Positions 51,392 through 59,714 of a DNA stretch of 64,000 nucleotides are shown here, piece after piece. The notes under the pieces are model-generated. The model had not been told where the DNA came from. It searched no databases and worked only from the letters and a program-made list of their open reading frames with translations. Both the position numbers and the translations under genes were made by a program. The stretch is from positions 434,001 to 498,000 of the forward strand of contig NZ_JAUSYL010000001.1 in NCBI RefSeq assembly GCF_030816895.1. The letters run 5' to 3'. This stretch comes from Clavibacter sp. B3I6 (lineage in GTDB: Bacteria; Actinomycetota; Actinomycetes; Actinomycetales; Microbacteriaceae). The number at the start of each line of letters is the position of its first letter. Within the stretch, counting starts at the first letter, position 1.

Positions 51392-52291
51392 TCACTTCCT
51401 TCTCTCCGGGCTGAGCAGGTCGGATAGGCCGTCGCCGAGGAGGGACAGGCCGAGGCTCGTCACCACCACCACGAGGCCGGGGATGGTGGCCTGCTGCCAC
51501 TGGGTGGTGATGAACTCCTGGCCGTCGACGATCATCGAGCCCCACTCGGCGGTGGGCGGCGCGATGCCGAGGCCGAGGTAGCCGAGGGTGACGATCGCCA
51601 TGATGTCCATGACGATGTCGCTCATGCCGTAGATGATCGCCTGGCTCAGCACGTTCGGGCCGATGTGCTTGACGAGGATCCGCCCGTGCGACATCCCGCC
51701 GAGCTTCGCCGCGACGACGTAGTCCTGCTTCTTGGCCACGAGCACCTCGCCCCGGACGATCTTGGCGTAGGAGACCCAGGACACGGCGGCGATGGCGAGG
51801 TAGATGCTCTGCTCGCCGGCGCCGAAGACGAACACCAGGACGATGACCATCACGTAGAAGGGGAAGGCGAAGAACACGTCCACGATGCGCATGACGATCG
51901 TGTCGAGGATCCCGCCGAAGTAGCCCGAGATCGCGCCGACGATCGTCCCGAAGACGAAGGGCAGGAGCACCGCGAGGAAGCCGACCCGCAGGTCGACGCG
52001 TGCGCCCCAGATGAGGCGCGACAGCACGTCGCGGCCGTACTTGTCGGTGCCCAGCCAGTGTTCGGCGCTCGGGGACTGCAGCGCGTTCGGCAGGTCCTGC
52101 AGCACGGGGTCGTAGGGCGCGATGACCGGCGCGAGGATCGCGACGAGCACGAGCGCCCCGGTGATGATGCCGCCGGCGACCAGCGGGCCGTTGCGGTACC
52201 AGGGGCGCAGGGCCCGCGATCCGCGGCGGCTCCGGCGACGCGCCTGGAAGCCCGCGAGCACCGCGGTCGGCGTGGTGATGCCCGTGCTCAT
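51392..52291 (-). CDS. Peptide ABC transporter permease, OppC type
   Basis: This 299-residue membrane protein has a cytoplasmic N-terminus, six membrane helices and the OppC hallmarks HWLGTDKYGRDVLSRLIWG after the first helix and the AAKLGGMSHGRILVKHIGPN coupling loop. It forms the channel with the OppB-type partner, whose stop overlaps its ATG by four bases. Confidence 0.94.
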   Translation of the reverse strand: MSTGITTPTAVLAGFQARRRSRRGSRALRPWYRNGPLVAGGIITGALVLVAILAPVIAPYDPVLQDLPNALQSPSAEHWLGTDKYGRDVLSRLIWGARVDLRVGFLAVLLPFVFGTIVGAISGYFGGILDTIVMRIVDVFFAFPFYVMVIVLVFVFGAGEQSIYLAIAAVSWVSYAKIVRGEVLVAKKQDYVVAAKLGGMSHGRILVKHIGPNVLSQAIIYGMSDIVMDIMAIVTLGYLGLGIAPPTAEWGSMIVDGQEFITTQWQQATIPGLVVVVTSLGLSLLGDGLSDLLSPERRK

Positions 52292-53247
52292 GCCGCGTCC
52301 TTCCCGCCGAGGGTGACCCGGGGATCGAGCATCGTGTAGACGACGTCCGTGAGGATGCCGACGACCACGACGAAGAGGGCGACGAAGAGCGTCACCGCCT
52401 GGATGGTGGGGAAGTCCCGGCTGAAGATCGCGTTGACCATGAGCGAGCCGAGTCCGGGGAGCGCGAACACCTTCTCGATGACGAGCGAGCCGCCCACGAG
52501 GTAGCCGAGGTTCACGCCGATGATCGAGACCGTGGGGATGGCCGCGTTCCGCAGCACGTGGTCGCGGAACAGGTGCACGCCCGCGGAGCCCTTGGACCGC
52601 GCGGTGCCGACGTGCTCCGACTCGAGCACGTCGATCATCGAGGCGCGGAGGCTCCGGATCACGGTCGGGCTCATGGCGATGGCGAGCGTCAGCGCGGGGA
52701 GGAACAGGAACCGCACGTGCTCGGCGGCGTCGCGTCCGTAGCCGCCCACGGGGAAGGCGCCGAGGCCGACCGCGAGCACGAGGATCAGCATGATGCCGAC
52801 CCAGAACTGCGGCATGCCCTGCCCGACGAGCGTGAACAGCCGGACGCCGAGGTCCCGGGACGAGCCCGGCCGGCTGGCCGCGATCGCCGCGAGCGGGATG
52901 CTGATGACGAGGGAGAGGACGAGCGCGTACCCGAGGAGCGACATGGTGACGGGGATCGCCTGGAAGACGAGCTCGGTGACGGGCAGCTGGTAGGTGAGGC
53001 TCGTCCCGAGGTCCCCGCGGACGAGCTGCGCGAGGAAGATGCCGTACTGCTCCCAGAGGGGGCGGTCGAGGCCGAGCTGCTCGGTGAGGGCGGCGACGCT
53101 CGCGTCGGTGGCGCGCTCCCCCAGGATCGCGAGGGCCGGGTTGCCGGGGAGCAGGTGCGCCATGAAGAAGACGATGAGCGTCACCCCGAAGGCGACCGGG
53201 ACGGCCTGGAGGAGCCGGCCGGGGATGAAGCGCAGGCGGTGCAGCAT
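52288..53247 (-). CDS. Peptide ABC transporter permease, OppB type
   Basis: This 319-residue permease has six membrane helices, the LPGNPA segment after the first helix and the coupling loop GTARSKGSAGVHLFRDHVLRN. GAGGAG lies before the ATG. The 145-base gap upstream to the binding-protein gene contains one of two copies of a bipartite GTTACAGTA motif. Confidence 0.94.
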   Translation of the reverse strand: MLHRLRFIPGRLLQAVPVAFGVTLIVFFMAHLLPGNPALAILGERATDASVAALTEQLGLDRPLWEQYGIFLAQLVRGDLGTSLTYQLPVTELVFQAIPVTMSLLGYALVLSLVISIPLAAIAASRPGSSRDLGVRLFTLVGQGMPQFWVGIMLILVLAVGLGAFPVGGYGRDAAEHVRFLFLPALTLAIAMSPTVIRSLRASMIDVLESEHVGTARSKGSAGVHLFRDHVLRNAAIPTVSIIGVNLGYLVGGSLVIEKVFALPGLGSLMVNAIFSRDFPTIQAVTLFVALFVVVVGILTDVVYTMLDPRVTLGGKDAA

Positions 53248-53352
53248 GCTCCTCCTCGAGGTCTGATGCGGTGGTGGTGGACGGTGCGGTCCCGGGCGGC
53301 GGCCGTCCCGGTGGGGACAGCCGCCGCGCGGTGTCGACGCTGTGTACTGATC

Positions 53353-53389
53353 GTTACAGTAGCCGGTCAGTGTTTCCGTGCTGTTACAT
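53353..53389. promoter_or_regulatory. Bipartite GTTACAGTA motif, copy A (before oppB-type gene)
   Basis: GTTACAGTA is followed exactly 30 bases later (start to start) by GTTACAT, with TTTCC between. The same arrangement occurs upstream of the binding-protein gene. In the coding direction it reads TGTAAC ... GGAAA ... TACTGTAAC. It may be an operator, or TACTGT may be a -10. Confidence 0.55.
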
Positions 53390-53392
53390 CCG

Positions 53393-54952
53393 TCAGGACG
53401 ACTTGGTGACGTCCTCGAGGTGGTAGTTGCCGAGCGGCGTCACCTCGAACCCGTCGATCCGGTCGCTGATGGCGTAGGCGTACGGCGAGTAGTAGAGGTA
53501 GGCGAGGAAGGCGGACTCCCCCGTCCTCTCCTGCAGCTGCCGGTACAGGTCGCCGCGCTTCGCGTCGTCCGTCTCCAGCTGCGCCTGCTTGTTGATCGCC
53601 ACGACCTCGGGGTCGTCGTAGTACGTGAACGCGGAGTGCGAGCCGCCCTCGGGGTCGACCGCGAACGAGGTCCACTGGTCGGGGTCGGGGATGTCCATCG
53701 TCCAGGCCGAGAGGGTCATGTCGAAGTCGGAGTCGAGGCGCGCCTGCTTGTTGGCGGTCGGGTCCAGCTGCGTGATCTCCACGGTGATCCCGAGCTCCGC
53801 GAGCTCCGACTGCAGGATCTGCGCGACGGACGTCTGGTTCGGATCGCCCGAGCGGATCAGGAGCTTCGTCGAGAACCCGTCCGGCATGCTCGACTGCGCG
53901 AGCTCCGCCTTGGCCTTGGCCATGTCGAGCTCGGGGGCGCCGGTGTCGCCGTCGTAGTAGGGCGTCCCGGGCGAGAGGAGCGAGTCGGCGGTCTCGCCGT
54001 TGCCGAAGAGCACGGCGTCGACGAGCGACTCGCGGTCGATGGCGTACGCGATCGCACGGCGCACGTGCACGTCGTCGAAGGGCTTCCGCTGCTGGTTGAA
54101 GGCGAGGTAGTCGATCTGCGTCGACGGGAAGGTCACGGCCTCCACGCCCTCGGTCTCCTGGAGCGAGGCGAAGCTCGACCAGTCCGGGGTGTCGTTGATG
54201 TCGATCTGGCCGCCCTGCAGCTGGAGCTTGCGGGTGTTCGCGTCGGGCACGACCGTCCAGGTCACGCTGTCGAGGGTCGGCTTGCCGTCCTGCCAGTACT
54301 CGGCGTTCTTGGTGAGCTTCACCGACTGGCCCTTCGTCCAGGAGTCCCAGACGAACGGTCCCGTGCCGACGGGGGCCTCGTAGAACTCCTCGACCGTCTT
54401 GCCGCCGTAGTCGAGCGGCACGACGCCGTTGCTGAAGATCGAGAGGTCGGCGATGAGCGGCGCCCACGGGTACTTGAGCTTCACGGTGAGGGTGGTGTCG
54501 TCCGTGGCCTCGACGGTGTCGATGGCCGCGTTCACGAAGCCCCAGCCGCTCGCGCCCGTCTTCGTGTCCTCGTCGATCGAGAACTTCACGTCGGCGGCGG
54601 TCATCGGGTCGCCGGTCGAGAACGTCACGTCGTCGCGGAGGGCGATCGTGTACGTGAGCTGGTCGTCGGAGATCTCGTAGCCGGTGGCGAGCCACGGGTC
54701 GACCTTCGCGCCGTCCTCGCTGACCATGAAGAGCGGCTCCATGATCTGCTGCATCACGCGGATGGAGTTGTTGTCGAACGTGGTGGTCTTGTCCATCGCG
54801 ATGATGTCGGCGGAGCGGGCGATGACGAGGTCGCCGCCGGTGGCGGTGCCGCCGTCGCTCGACGAGCTGCCGCCGCCTCCGCCGCAGGCGGCGAGGGCGA
54901 GCGTCGCGGTGGTCGCGAGCGCGATGGCCGCGACTCGGACGGGTCTGATCAT
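53393..54952 (-). CDS. Peptide ABC transporter substrate-binding lipoprotein
   Basis: This 519-residue family 5 solute-binding protein has a lipoprotein signal peptide (basic start, hydrophobic stretch, lipobox LAAC with cysteine at about residue 23) and a Ser/Gly linker. Mature segments such as FDNNSIRVMQQIMEPLF and LAFNQQRKPFDDVHVRRAIAY are typical of peptide- and nickel-binding members of the family. It is the first gene of the long minus-strand cluster. The start at 54952 is the ATG directly before the signal peptide. Confidence 0.94.
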   Translation of the reverse strand: MIRPVRVAAIALATTATLALAACGGGGGSSSSDGGTATGGDLVIARSADIIAMDKTTTFDNNSIRVMQQIMEPLFMVSEDGAKVDPWLATGYEISDDQLTYTIALRDDVTFSTGDPMTAADVKFSIDEDTKTGASGWGFVNAAIDTVEATDDTTLTVKLKYPWAPLIADLSIFSNGVVPLDYGGKTVEEFYEAPVGTGPFVWDSWTKGQSVKLTKNAEYWQDGKPTLDSVTWTVVPDANTRKLQLQGGQIDINDTPDWSSFASLQETEGVEAVTFPSTQIDYLAFNQQRKPFDDVHVRRAIAYAIDRESLVDAVLFGNGETADSLLSPGTPYYDGDTGAPELDMAKAKAELAQSSMPDGFSTKLLIRSGDPNQTSVAQILQSELAELGITVEITQLDPTANKQARLDSDFDMTLSAWTMDIPDPDQWTSFAVDPEGGSHSAFTYYDDPEVVAINKQAQLETDDAKRGDLYRQLQERTGESAFLAYLYYSPYAYAISDRIDGFEVTPLGNYHLEDVTKSS

Positions 54953-55072
54953 GGGGGGCCTCACTGTGTCTGGCGCTGCCTGTCGGCGCACGCGGGTCGG
55001 ATCCGAGGACGAGCCGATCGCGGCCGACCTCCGAGGAGGATCCACCCGCGCTCCGCTGCGCTCGTCTCAAAA

Positions 55073-55109
55073 GTTACAGTAAGGCTTGATCTTTTCCATC
55101 TTGTTACGT
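55073..55109. promoter_or_regulatory. Bipartite GTTACAGTA motif, copy B (before binding-protein gene)
   Basis: GTTACAGTA is followed exactly 30 bases later by GTTACGT, with TTTCC at the same internal position as in copy A. It lies 121 bases upstream of the binding-protein ATG and just before the divergent acetyltransferase gene, so it could control both. Confidence 0.6.
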
Positions 55110-55131
55110 ATGGAATACGGAGACCGACGCG

Positions 55132-55677
55132 ATGCCCGATCCCGACGACGTCCTGCGGCTGCGGCCGTTCCGCCCTGCCCGCGACGCGGAGCCCCTCCGC
55201 TCCTGGTTCCCCGACGAGGCGGCGTTCCGCCTGTTCGCGGGCGACGACGCGCCGTGGCCGTTCACGCCCGACGACGCGGCGCGACCGGGCCATCCCGCGG
55301 CACGCGCGTGGTCGGCCGTCGTCACGCCCGGATCGGAGGGCGGCCGCGGGACGGACGGCGGTCCTCGGCGCGGCGCACCGGACGACGCCGTCGGGCACGT
55401 GGAGATCGTCCCCGTGACGGCCGGCGCGGATGGCGGTGTCCCGGGCGCGCGCCTGACGCGGATCGCGCTGGCGCCCGCGGTGCGCGGGCGGGGCTGGGGT
55501 CCGGTCCTCGTGGAGGCGGCCGTCCGGCAGGCGGCGCGGGAGGGAGCCCGCCGCGTCGGGCTGAACGTGGTGCCGGGCAACGACGCGGCCCTCCGGGCGT
55601 ACGCCCGCGCGGGGTTCGTCGATCGCGGGCGGAACCCCGAGCACCCGTCCTACGTGTGGATGTCGCGGGAGGTCTGA
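55132..55677 (+). CDS. GNAT family N-acetyltransferase
   Basis: This 181-residue acetyltransferase has the acetyl-CoA-binding motif as RGRGWGPVLVEAAV and the following NVVPGNDAALRAYARAGF segment near the C-terminus, with a variable N-terminal half rich in Asp, Pro and Gly. The substrate is unknown. GGAGA lies eight bases before the ATG. It is divergent from the peptide cluster and shares its upstream region with copy B of the GTTACAGTA motif. Confidence 0.85.
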   Translation: MPDPDDVLRLRPFRPARDAEPLRSWFPDEAAFRLFAGDDAPWPFTPDDAARPGHPAARAWSAVVTPGSEGGRGTDGGPRRGAPDDAVGHVEIVPVTAGADGGVPGARLTRIALAPAVRGRGWGPVLVEAAVRQAAREGARRVGLNVVPGNDAALRAYARAGFVDRGRNPEHPSYVWMSREV

Positions 55678-55728
55678 GGCGGCCGCCCGACGGGGGCAGC
55701 CGGCGCGCCGAGGCGACCGGACTAAGGG

Positions 55729-55754
55729 GGCGGCCGCTCGACCGAGCGGCCGCC
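55729..55754. terminator. Hairpin between acetyltransferase and acyltransferase genes
   Basis: A perfect 11-base GC-rich stem with a four-base loop lies between two convergent genes. No T run on either side. Confidence 0.65.
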
Positions 55755-55765
55755 TCCGTCGTGGA

Positions 55766-57955
55766 TCAGGCGGGGACGGCCGCCCGGGCCTCCTCGAGCA
55801 CCTGCGTGAACGCGGGGATGATGATCGCCGCGTACTGCGGGGTGGTGTGCACGCTGTCGCGCTTCGTCGGCGTCGTCCCGACGAACGCGGGGCAGCGCTC
55901 CTCGAAGCAGAAGAGCGGCGAGGTGTCGACGTACGCGATGCCGAGGGTCTTCGCGGCGTCCTCCTGGGCGCGGTCGCCCACCTTCCAGGCGCCGGGGATC
56001 TCCGCGGTGCAGTCCGCGGGCGTGGAGACCTTCGTCGCGCACGTCTCGAGCGGCTGGCCGACGGGCGGGGACGAGACGAGGACGACCTCGCCGACGTCGC
56101 CGCGCACCTTGTCGACGGTGCTCTGGACGCCCGCGGACCACTCGGCCACGGCGTCGTCGCCCGTCGCCTTCGAGGCGAGCTTCAGGACCTGGCCGTAGCT
56201 GTTGCTCACGAAGAGCATCTCCGGCTTCTCCTCGGCGATGGCGGCGGCCGCCTTCTCGCGGAAGTCGAGGCAGCCGCTCTTCGTGGAGGCGTCCGGGAAG
56301 TCCCACTCGACGTCCATGACGGCGCAGCCGGCGTACGTCAGGCCGCGGATGTGGTGGGTGGACTCGTACATGGCGCGCACCGTCGGCAGGAGCGTGATGC
56401 CCGTGGAGTCGCCGAGCACCATGATCGTCGGCTTCTTGGGGTCGCCGAACGAGCAGGAGCGCGCGTCGTCGGGATCGGTGCGGCCGCAGCCCTGGGCGTC
56501 CTCCACGGGGACGGCGGCCTTCTCCAGGCCGTCGACGGCGGGGACGAGCTCCGGCCACTCGGTGGCCGACAGCGCGTCGCGGATCTGCGTCTGCAGGGCG
56601 CCGAGGTCGCCCGCGGCGACCGGGGCGTCCGCCGGCGCGTCCCCCGTGCCCGCGGAGGCGGGCACGTCGAGCGCCGAGACGTCGGACGACTCCTGCTGCC
56701 GGACGACGGCGAGGCTGAGCATGGTGATCGTCACCAGCGCGACGGTCCCGATGGCGCCGACCTTCGTGCCGGTGCTCAGGCCGAAGCCGGACTGGCGGCT
56801 CGCGCGCTTGCGCTTGCGGCGCGCGGCGGCCCCGGGCTCCAGCCACTCGGAGCGGCGGATCGGGTTCTCGAGGCCGTGGTACGAGAGCACCGAGAGGCCG
56901 AGGGTCAGGACGAGCACGATGATCGGGTAGGCGAGCCCGGCGGTGTCGGACACGGCCGCGAGGATCACGATCACGGGGAAGTGCCACAGGTACAGCGAGT
57001 ACGAGATGTCGCCGAGGTAGCGCGACACGGGGTTGGTGAGCGGCCAGATGAACCGCTGGGCACCGCCGGTGCCGCCGGCGATCACGAGGGCGGCGCCGAC
57101 CACGGGGATCATGGAGCCGGGCGCGGGGATGGGCGACTCGCTGTTGAGGGCGAAGAGGCCGTAGGCGATGACCGCGAGGCCCAGCCAGGCGAGGACCGGG
57201 CGCACGGCGTCCGGGATGCGCAGCAGCAGCGGCATGGCCACCGCGAGCAGGGCGCCGATGCCGAGCTCCCAGGCGCGCGAGAAGGTCGAGAAGTACGCGA
57301 CGGCGGCGTTGCCGGCGGTGTCCGCCAGGGCCCAGGCGAACGACCCGACGGTGACGACGAGGAGGATCGCCGTGAGGATCCCGTGGTGGCGGCCCGCGCC
57401 GCGGAAGCGCAGCGAGAGCGCGAGGCCCAGCGTGAGGAGGATCGGCCAGACGACGTAGAACTGCTCCTCGACGCCCAGCGACCAGTAGTGCTGGACGGGC
57501 GAGACGGCGCTGTCGGCGGCCCAGTAGTCCGTGTCGGTCGCGGCGAAGCGCCAGTTGGCGACGAAGAAGAAGGCCGCGAGGCTGTCCCACGCGATGCTCG
57601 TGGCGCGCCCGGTCAGGAACACCAGGAAGCTGGCGAGCACCGTGACCACGAGGACCGCGGTGGAGGCGGGCAGGATCCGCTTGACGCGCTTGCGATAGAA
57701 CTCGCCGAACGAGATGCGCCCCAGGCGCTCGTGCTGGCGCAGGAGCAGCGACGTGATGATGAAGCCCGAGATCACGAAGAAGACGTCGACGCCGAGGAAC
57801 CCGCCGGACGGCCAGGCGAGCAGGTGGTCGAGGATGACCGCCACGACCGCGAGCGCGCGGAGCCCCTGGATGTCGCCGCGGAAGGACCTCGTGCTGGAGC
57901 CCTCCGGTGCGACCGTGGTCGGCGGCAGGGTGTCGCGTGCTCTGGTGCTGGTCAT
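55766..57955 (-). CDS. OatA-like membrane O-acyltransferase with SGNH domain
   Basis: This 729-residue protein has an N-terminal acyltransferase-3 domain with about ten membrane helices (DIQGLRALAVVAVILDH, GVDVFFVISGFIIT, YWSLGVEEQFYVVWP) and, after residue 430, an extracytoplasmic SGNH hydrolase-like domain with the GDSTG nucleophile segment and a C-terminal DSVHTT that supplies Asp and His. Proteins of this layout O-acetylate peptidoglycan or surface polysaccharides. GCGAGGA precedes the ATG, which overlaps the stop of a 38-codon upstream reading frame as ATGA. Confidence 0.92.
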   Translation of the reverse strand: MTSTRARDTLPPTTVAPEGSSTRSFRGDIQGLRALAVVAVILDHLLAWPSGGFLGVDVFFVISGFIITSLLLRQHERLGRISFGEFYRKRVKRILPASTAVLVVTVLASFLVFLTGRATSIAWDSLAAFFFVANWRFAATDTDYWAADSAVSPVQHYWSLGVEEQFYVVWPILLTLGLALSLRFRGAGRHHGILTAILLVVTVGSFAWALADTAGNAAVAYFSTFSRAWELGIGALLAVAMPLLLRIPDAVRPVLAWLGLAVIAYGLFALNSESPIPAPGSMIPVVGAALVIAGGTGGAQRFIWPLTNPVSRYLGDISYSLYLWHFPVIVILAAVSDTAGLAYPIIVLVLTLGLSVLSYHGLENPIRRSEWLEPGAAARRKRKRASRQSGFGLSTGTKVGAIGTVALVTITMLSLAVVRQQESSDVSALDVPASAGTGDAPADAPVAAGDLGALQTQIRDALSATEWPELVPAVDGLEKAAVPVEDAQGCGRTDPDDARSCSFGDPKKPTIMVLGDSTGITLLPTVRAMYESTHHIRGLTYAGCAVMDVEWDFPDASTKSGCLDFREKAAAAIAEEKPEMLFVSNSYGQVLKLASKATGDDAVAEWSAGVQSTVDKVRGDVGEVVLVSSPPVGQPLETCATKVSTPADCTAEIPGAWKVGDRAQEDAAKTLGIAYVDTSPLFCFEERCPAFVGTTPTKRDSVHTTPQYAAIIIPAFTQVLEEARAAVPA

Positions 57956-58068
57956 CGTGTCCTCGCGGTGATGGTCGGATCCCGCTCGGACGCGTGCGCC
58001 TCGACGGCGGGTGGCCGGTGGCGGTCGTCAGGGGCGGGGGCCCCGCGACCGGTCAATTCTTCGCTCAT
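57952..58068 (-). CDS. Possible 38-codon leader ORF before the acyltransferase
   Basis: An ATG-started frame of 38 codons, rich in Pro, Arg and charged residues, ends in a TGA that overlaps the acyltransferase ATG (ATGA). That could couple translation. No ribosome binding site or clear -10 was found for it, so it may be chance. Confidence 0.3.
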   Translation of the reverse strand: MSEELTGRGAPAPDDRHRPPAVEAHASERDPTITARTR

Positions 58069-58190
58069 GGTAATCGAGAGCCGATGCAGATGGTGAACCG
58101 GGCAGGGCTCGCGGCGCCGATGCGGCGCACCCCAGTTGGAGGGGGGCGCGGGATCGGGGGCGCGACGGCGGCGCGATGCGCGACGGTGCG

Positions 58191-58264
58191 TAGGGCGGAT
58201 GGGACTTGAACCCATGACCGACGGATTATGAGTCCGCTGCTCTGACCAGCTGAGCTACCGCCCC
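58191..58264 (-). tRNA. tRNA-Met (CAT), elongator-like
   Basis: The minus strand gives a 74-base cloverleaf without encoded CCA. The anticodon loop is CTCATAA (anticodon CAT), the T arm ATGGGTTCAAGTCCCAT and the acceptor GGGGCGG pairs with CCGCCCT. The first pair is G-T, not the mismatch of an initiator. The GGACTCATAATCC anticodon arm is typical of actinobacterial elongator Met; a lysidine-modified Ile tRNA is the alternative. Confidence 0.92.
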
Positions 58265-58280
58265 GGGACGGACGGACGGG

Positions 58281-59540
58281 CTAGGCGGCGCCTCGGCCGT
58301 CCGCGTGTCCGTGCGCCTCGTCCGTGACCGGGGTGGCCACGGACTCGCCACGATACAGGCTCTCGAACGTCGAGATCGTGCGCTCGATGTCGTGCGACGC
58401 GACCACCTGGAGGCTCTCGCGCTTCATGCGCTGGAGCTCCTCCTCGGGCGCCTCGAGCACCAGCCGGAGCTTCGCGGCGAGGTCGTCGGCGTCGCCCGGG
58501 CGGAAGAGGTAGCCGTTCTCGCCGTCGTGCACGAGGTGCGGGAGCGCCATGGCGTCGGCCGCGACCACGGGCAGGGCGGAGGCCATGGCCTCCATGGTGA
58601 CGATGGACTGCAGCTCGGCGATGCTGGGCATCGCGAGGACGGTGGCGCGCGTGTAGGCGCGGCGGAGCTCCTCGTCGGTGACGTAGCCGGTGAACGTGGT
58701 GCGGTCGGCGATGCCGAGGTCGGACGCGAGCTTCTCGAGCGCGGTCTTCTGGTCTCCCCCGCCGACGATCTCGAGCTCGGCGTCGAGCGACGCGGGCAGG
58801 AGCGCGAACGCGCGGAGCAGCACGTCGATCTGCTTCTCCCCCGTGACCCGGCCGACGAACACGATGCGGTTGCGCGTGCGCGGCGCGAAGTCCGGCGTGT
58901 AGTTCGCGGCGTCGATGCCGCAGGAGATCGCGATGACGCCTTCGAGTCCCGTGTACCGCTCGAGGAACTGGGCGGCGCGGCGTGTGGGTGTGGTGACGGC
59001 CTCGGCACGGCCGAAGGTGCGGCGGGCGGCCTTCCACGCCATCGTGATGGCCTTGTCCTGCCAGGCCACCGGGAGCAGCGTGTGCTGGAGCATGTTCTCC
59101 GGCATGAAGTGGTTCGTGCCGATGATGCGGATGCCGCGCTTCGCGGCCTCGATGCTGAGGCCGCGGCCCGTGATGATGTGCGACTGGAAGTGGACGACGT
59201 CGGGCTGGACGGCGTCGAGGATCCTGGCGCTGTTCTGGTTGATGTGCCACGGCAGGGCGAACCGCAGCCAGTCGTGCGGGTACCAGCGCCAGCTGCGGAG
59301 GCGGTGCGCCGTGACCTGCTGGCCGTCGTGCACCTCGGTCCACGTGCCGTGCTTGCGGTTGGCAGCGGGGGCGACGATGTGCACCTCGTGCCCGCGTCGG
59401 ACGAGACCTCCCGCGAGGCGCTCGGCGAAGCGCGCCGCCCCGTTCACGTCCGGCGGGAACGTGTCGGCGCCGATGAGGATGCGCAGCGGGCGATCGGAGG
59501 TCGCGGGCTCGCGCGGGGTCGTGTCCGAGGTGTTCGGCAA
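58281..59540 (-). CDS. Glycosyltransferase family 4
   Basis: This 419-residue GT4 enzyme has the N-terminal ILIGADTFPPDVNGAARFAERLA acceptor-side motif and C-terminal donor-side motifs VFVGRVTGEKQIDVLLRAF and AELQSIVTMEAMA. It resembles actinobacterial mannosyl- or glucosyltransferases of cell envelope lipids, but the substrate cannot be assigned. No ATG or GTG lies near the conserved start; a TTG at 59540 with GGAGAG seven bases upstream is the best start. Confidence 0.88.
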   Translation of the reverse strand: MPNTSDTTPREPATSDRPLRILIGADTFPPDVNGAARFAERLAGGLVRRGHEVHIVAPAANRKHGTWTEVHDGQQVTAHRLRSWRWYPHDWLRFALPWHINQNSARILDAVQPDVVHFQSHIITGRGLSIEAAKRGIRIIGTNHFMPENMLQHTLLPVAWQDKAITMAWKAARRTFGRAEAVTTPTRRAAQFLERYTGLEGVIAISCGIDAANYTPDFAPRTRNRIVFVGRVTGEKQIDVLLRAFALLPASLDAELEIVGGGDQKTALEKLASDLGIADRTTFTGYVTDEELRRAYTRATVLAMPSIAELQSIVTMEAMASALPVVAADAMALPHLVHDGENGYLFRPGDADDLAAKLRLVLEAPEEELQRMKRESLQVVASHDIERTISTFESLYRGESVATPVTDEAHGHADGRGAA

Positions 59541-59714
59541 GAAGTGTCTCTCCAGTGGTGTCGGCGTCCGGCGCGCCACGTGGATCCGGGTGGCGCGGGC
59601 CGGGTGTCGGGAAGCACCGTATCGCACGGGTCCGCGCGGGGGCCGACGCCGCACCGGGAGGCCCGGAGCCCGCGGCGGCACCGCGCGGCGACGGCGCGGA
59701 GGGCGCCCGACGCG

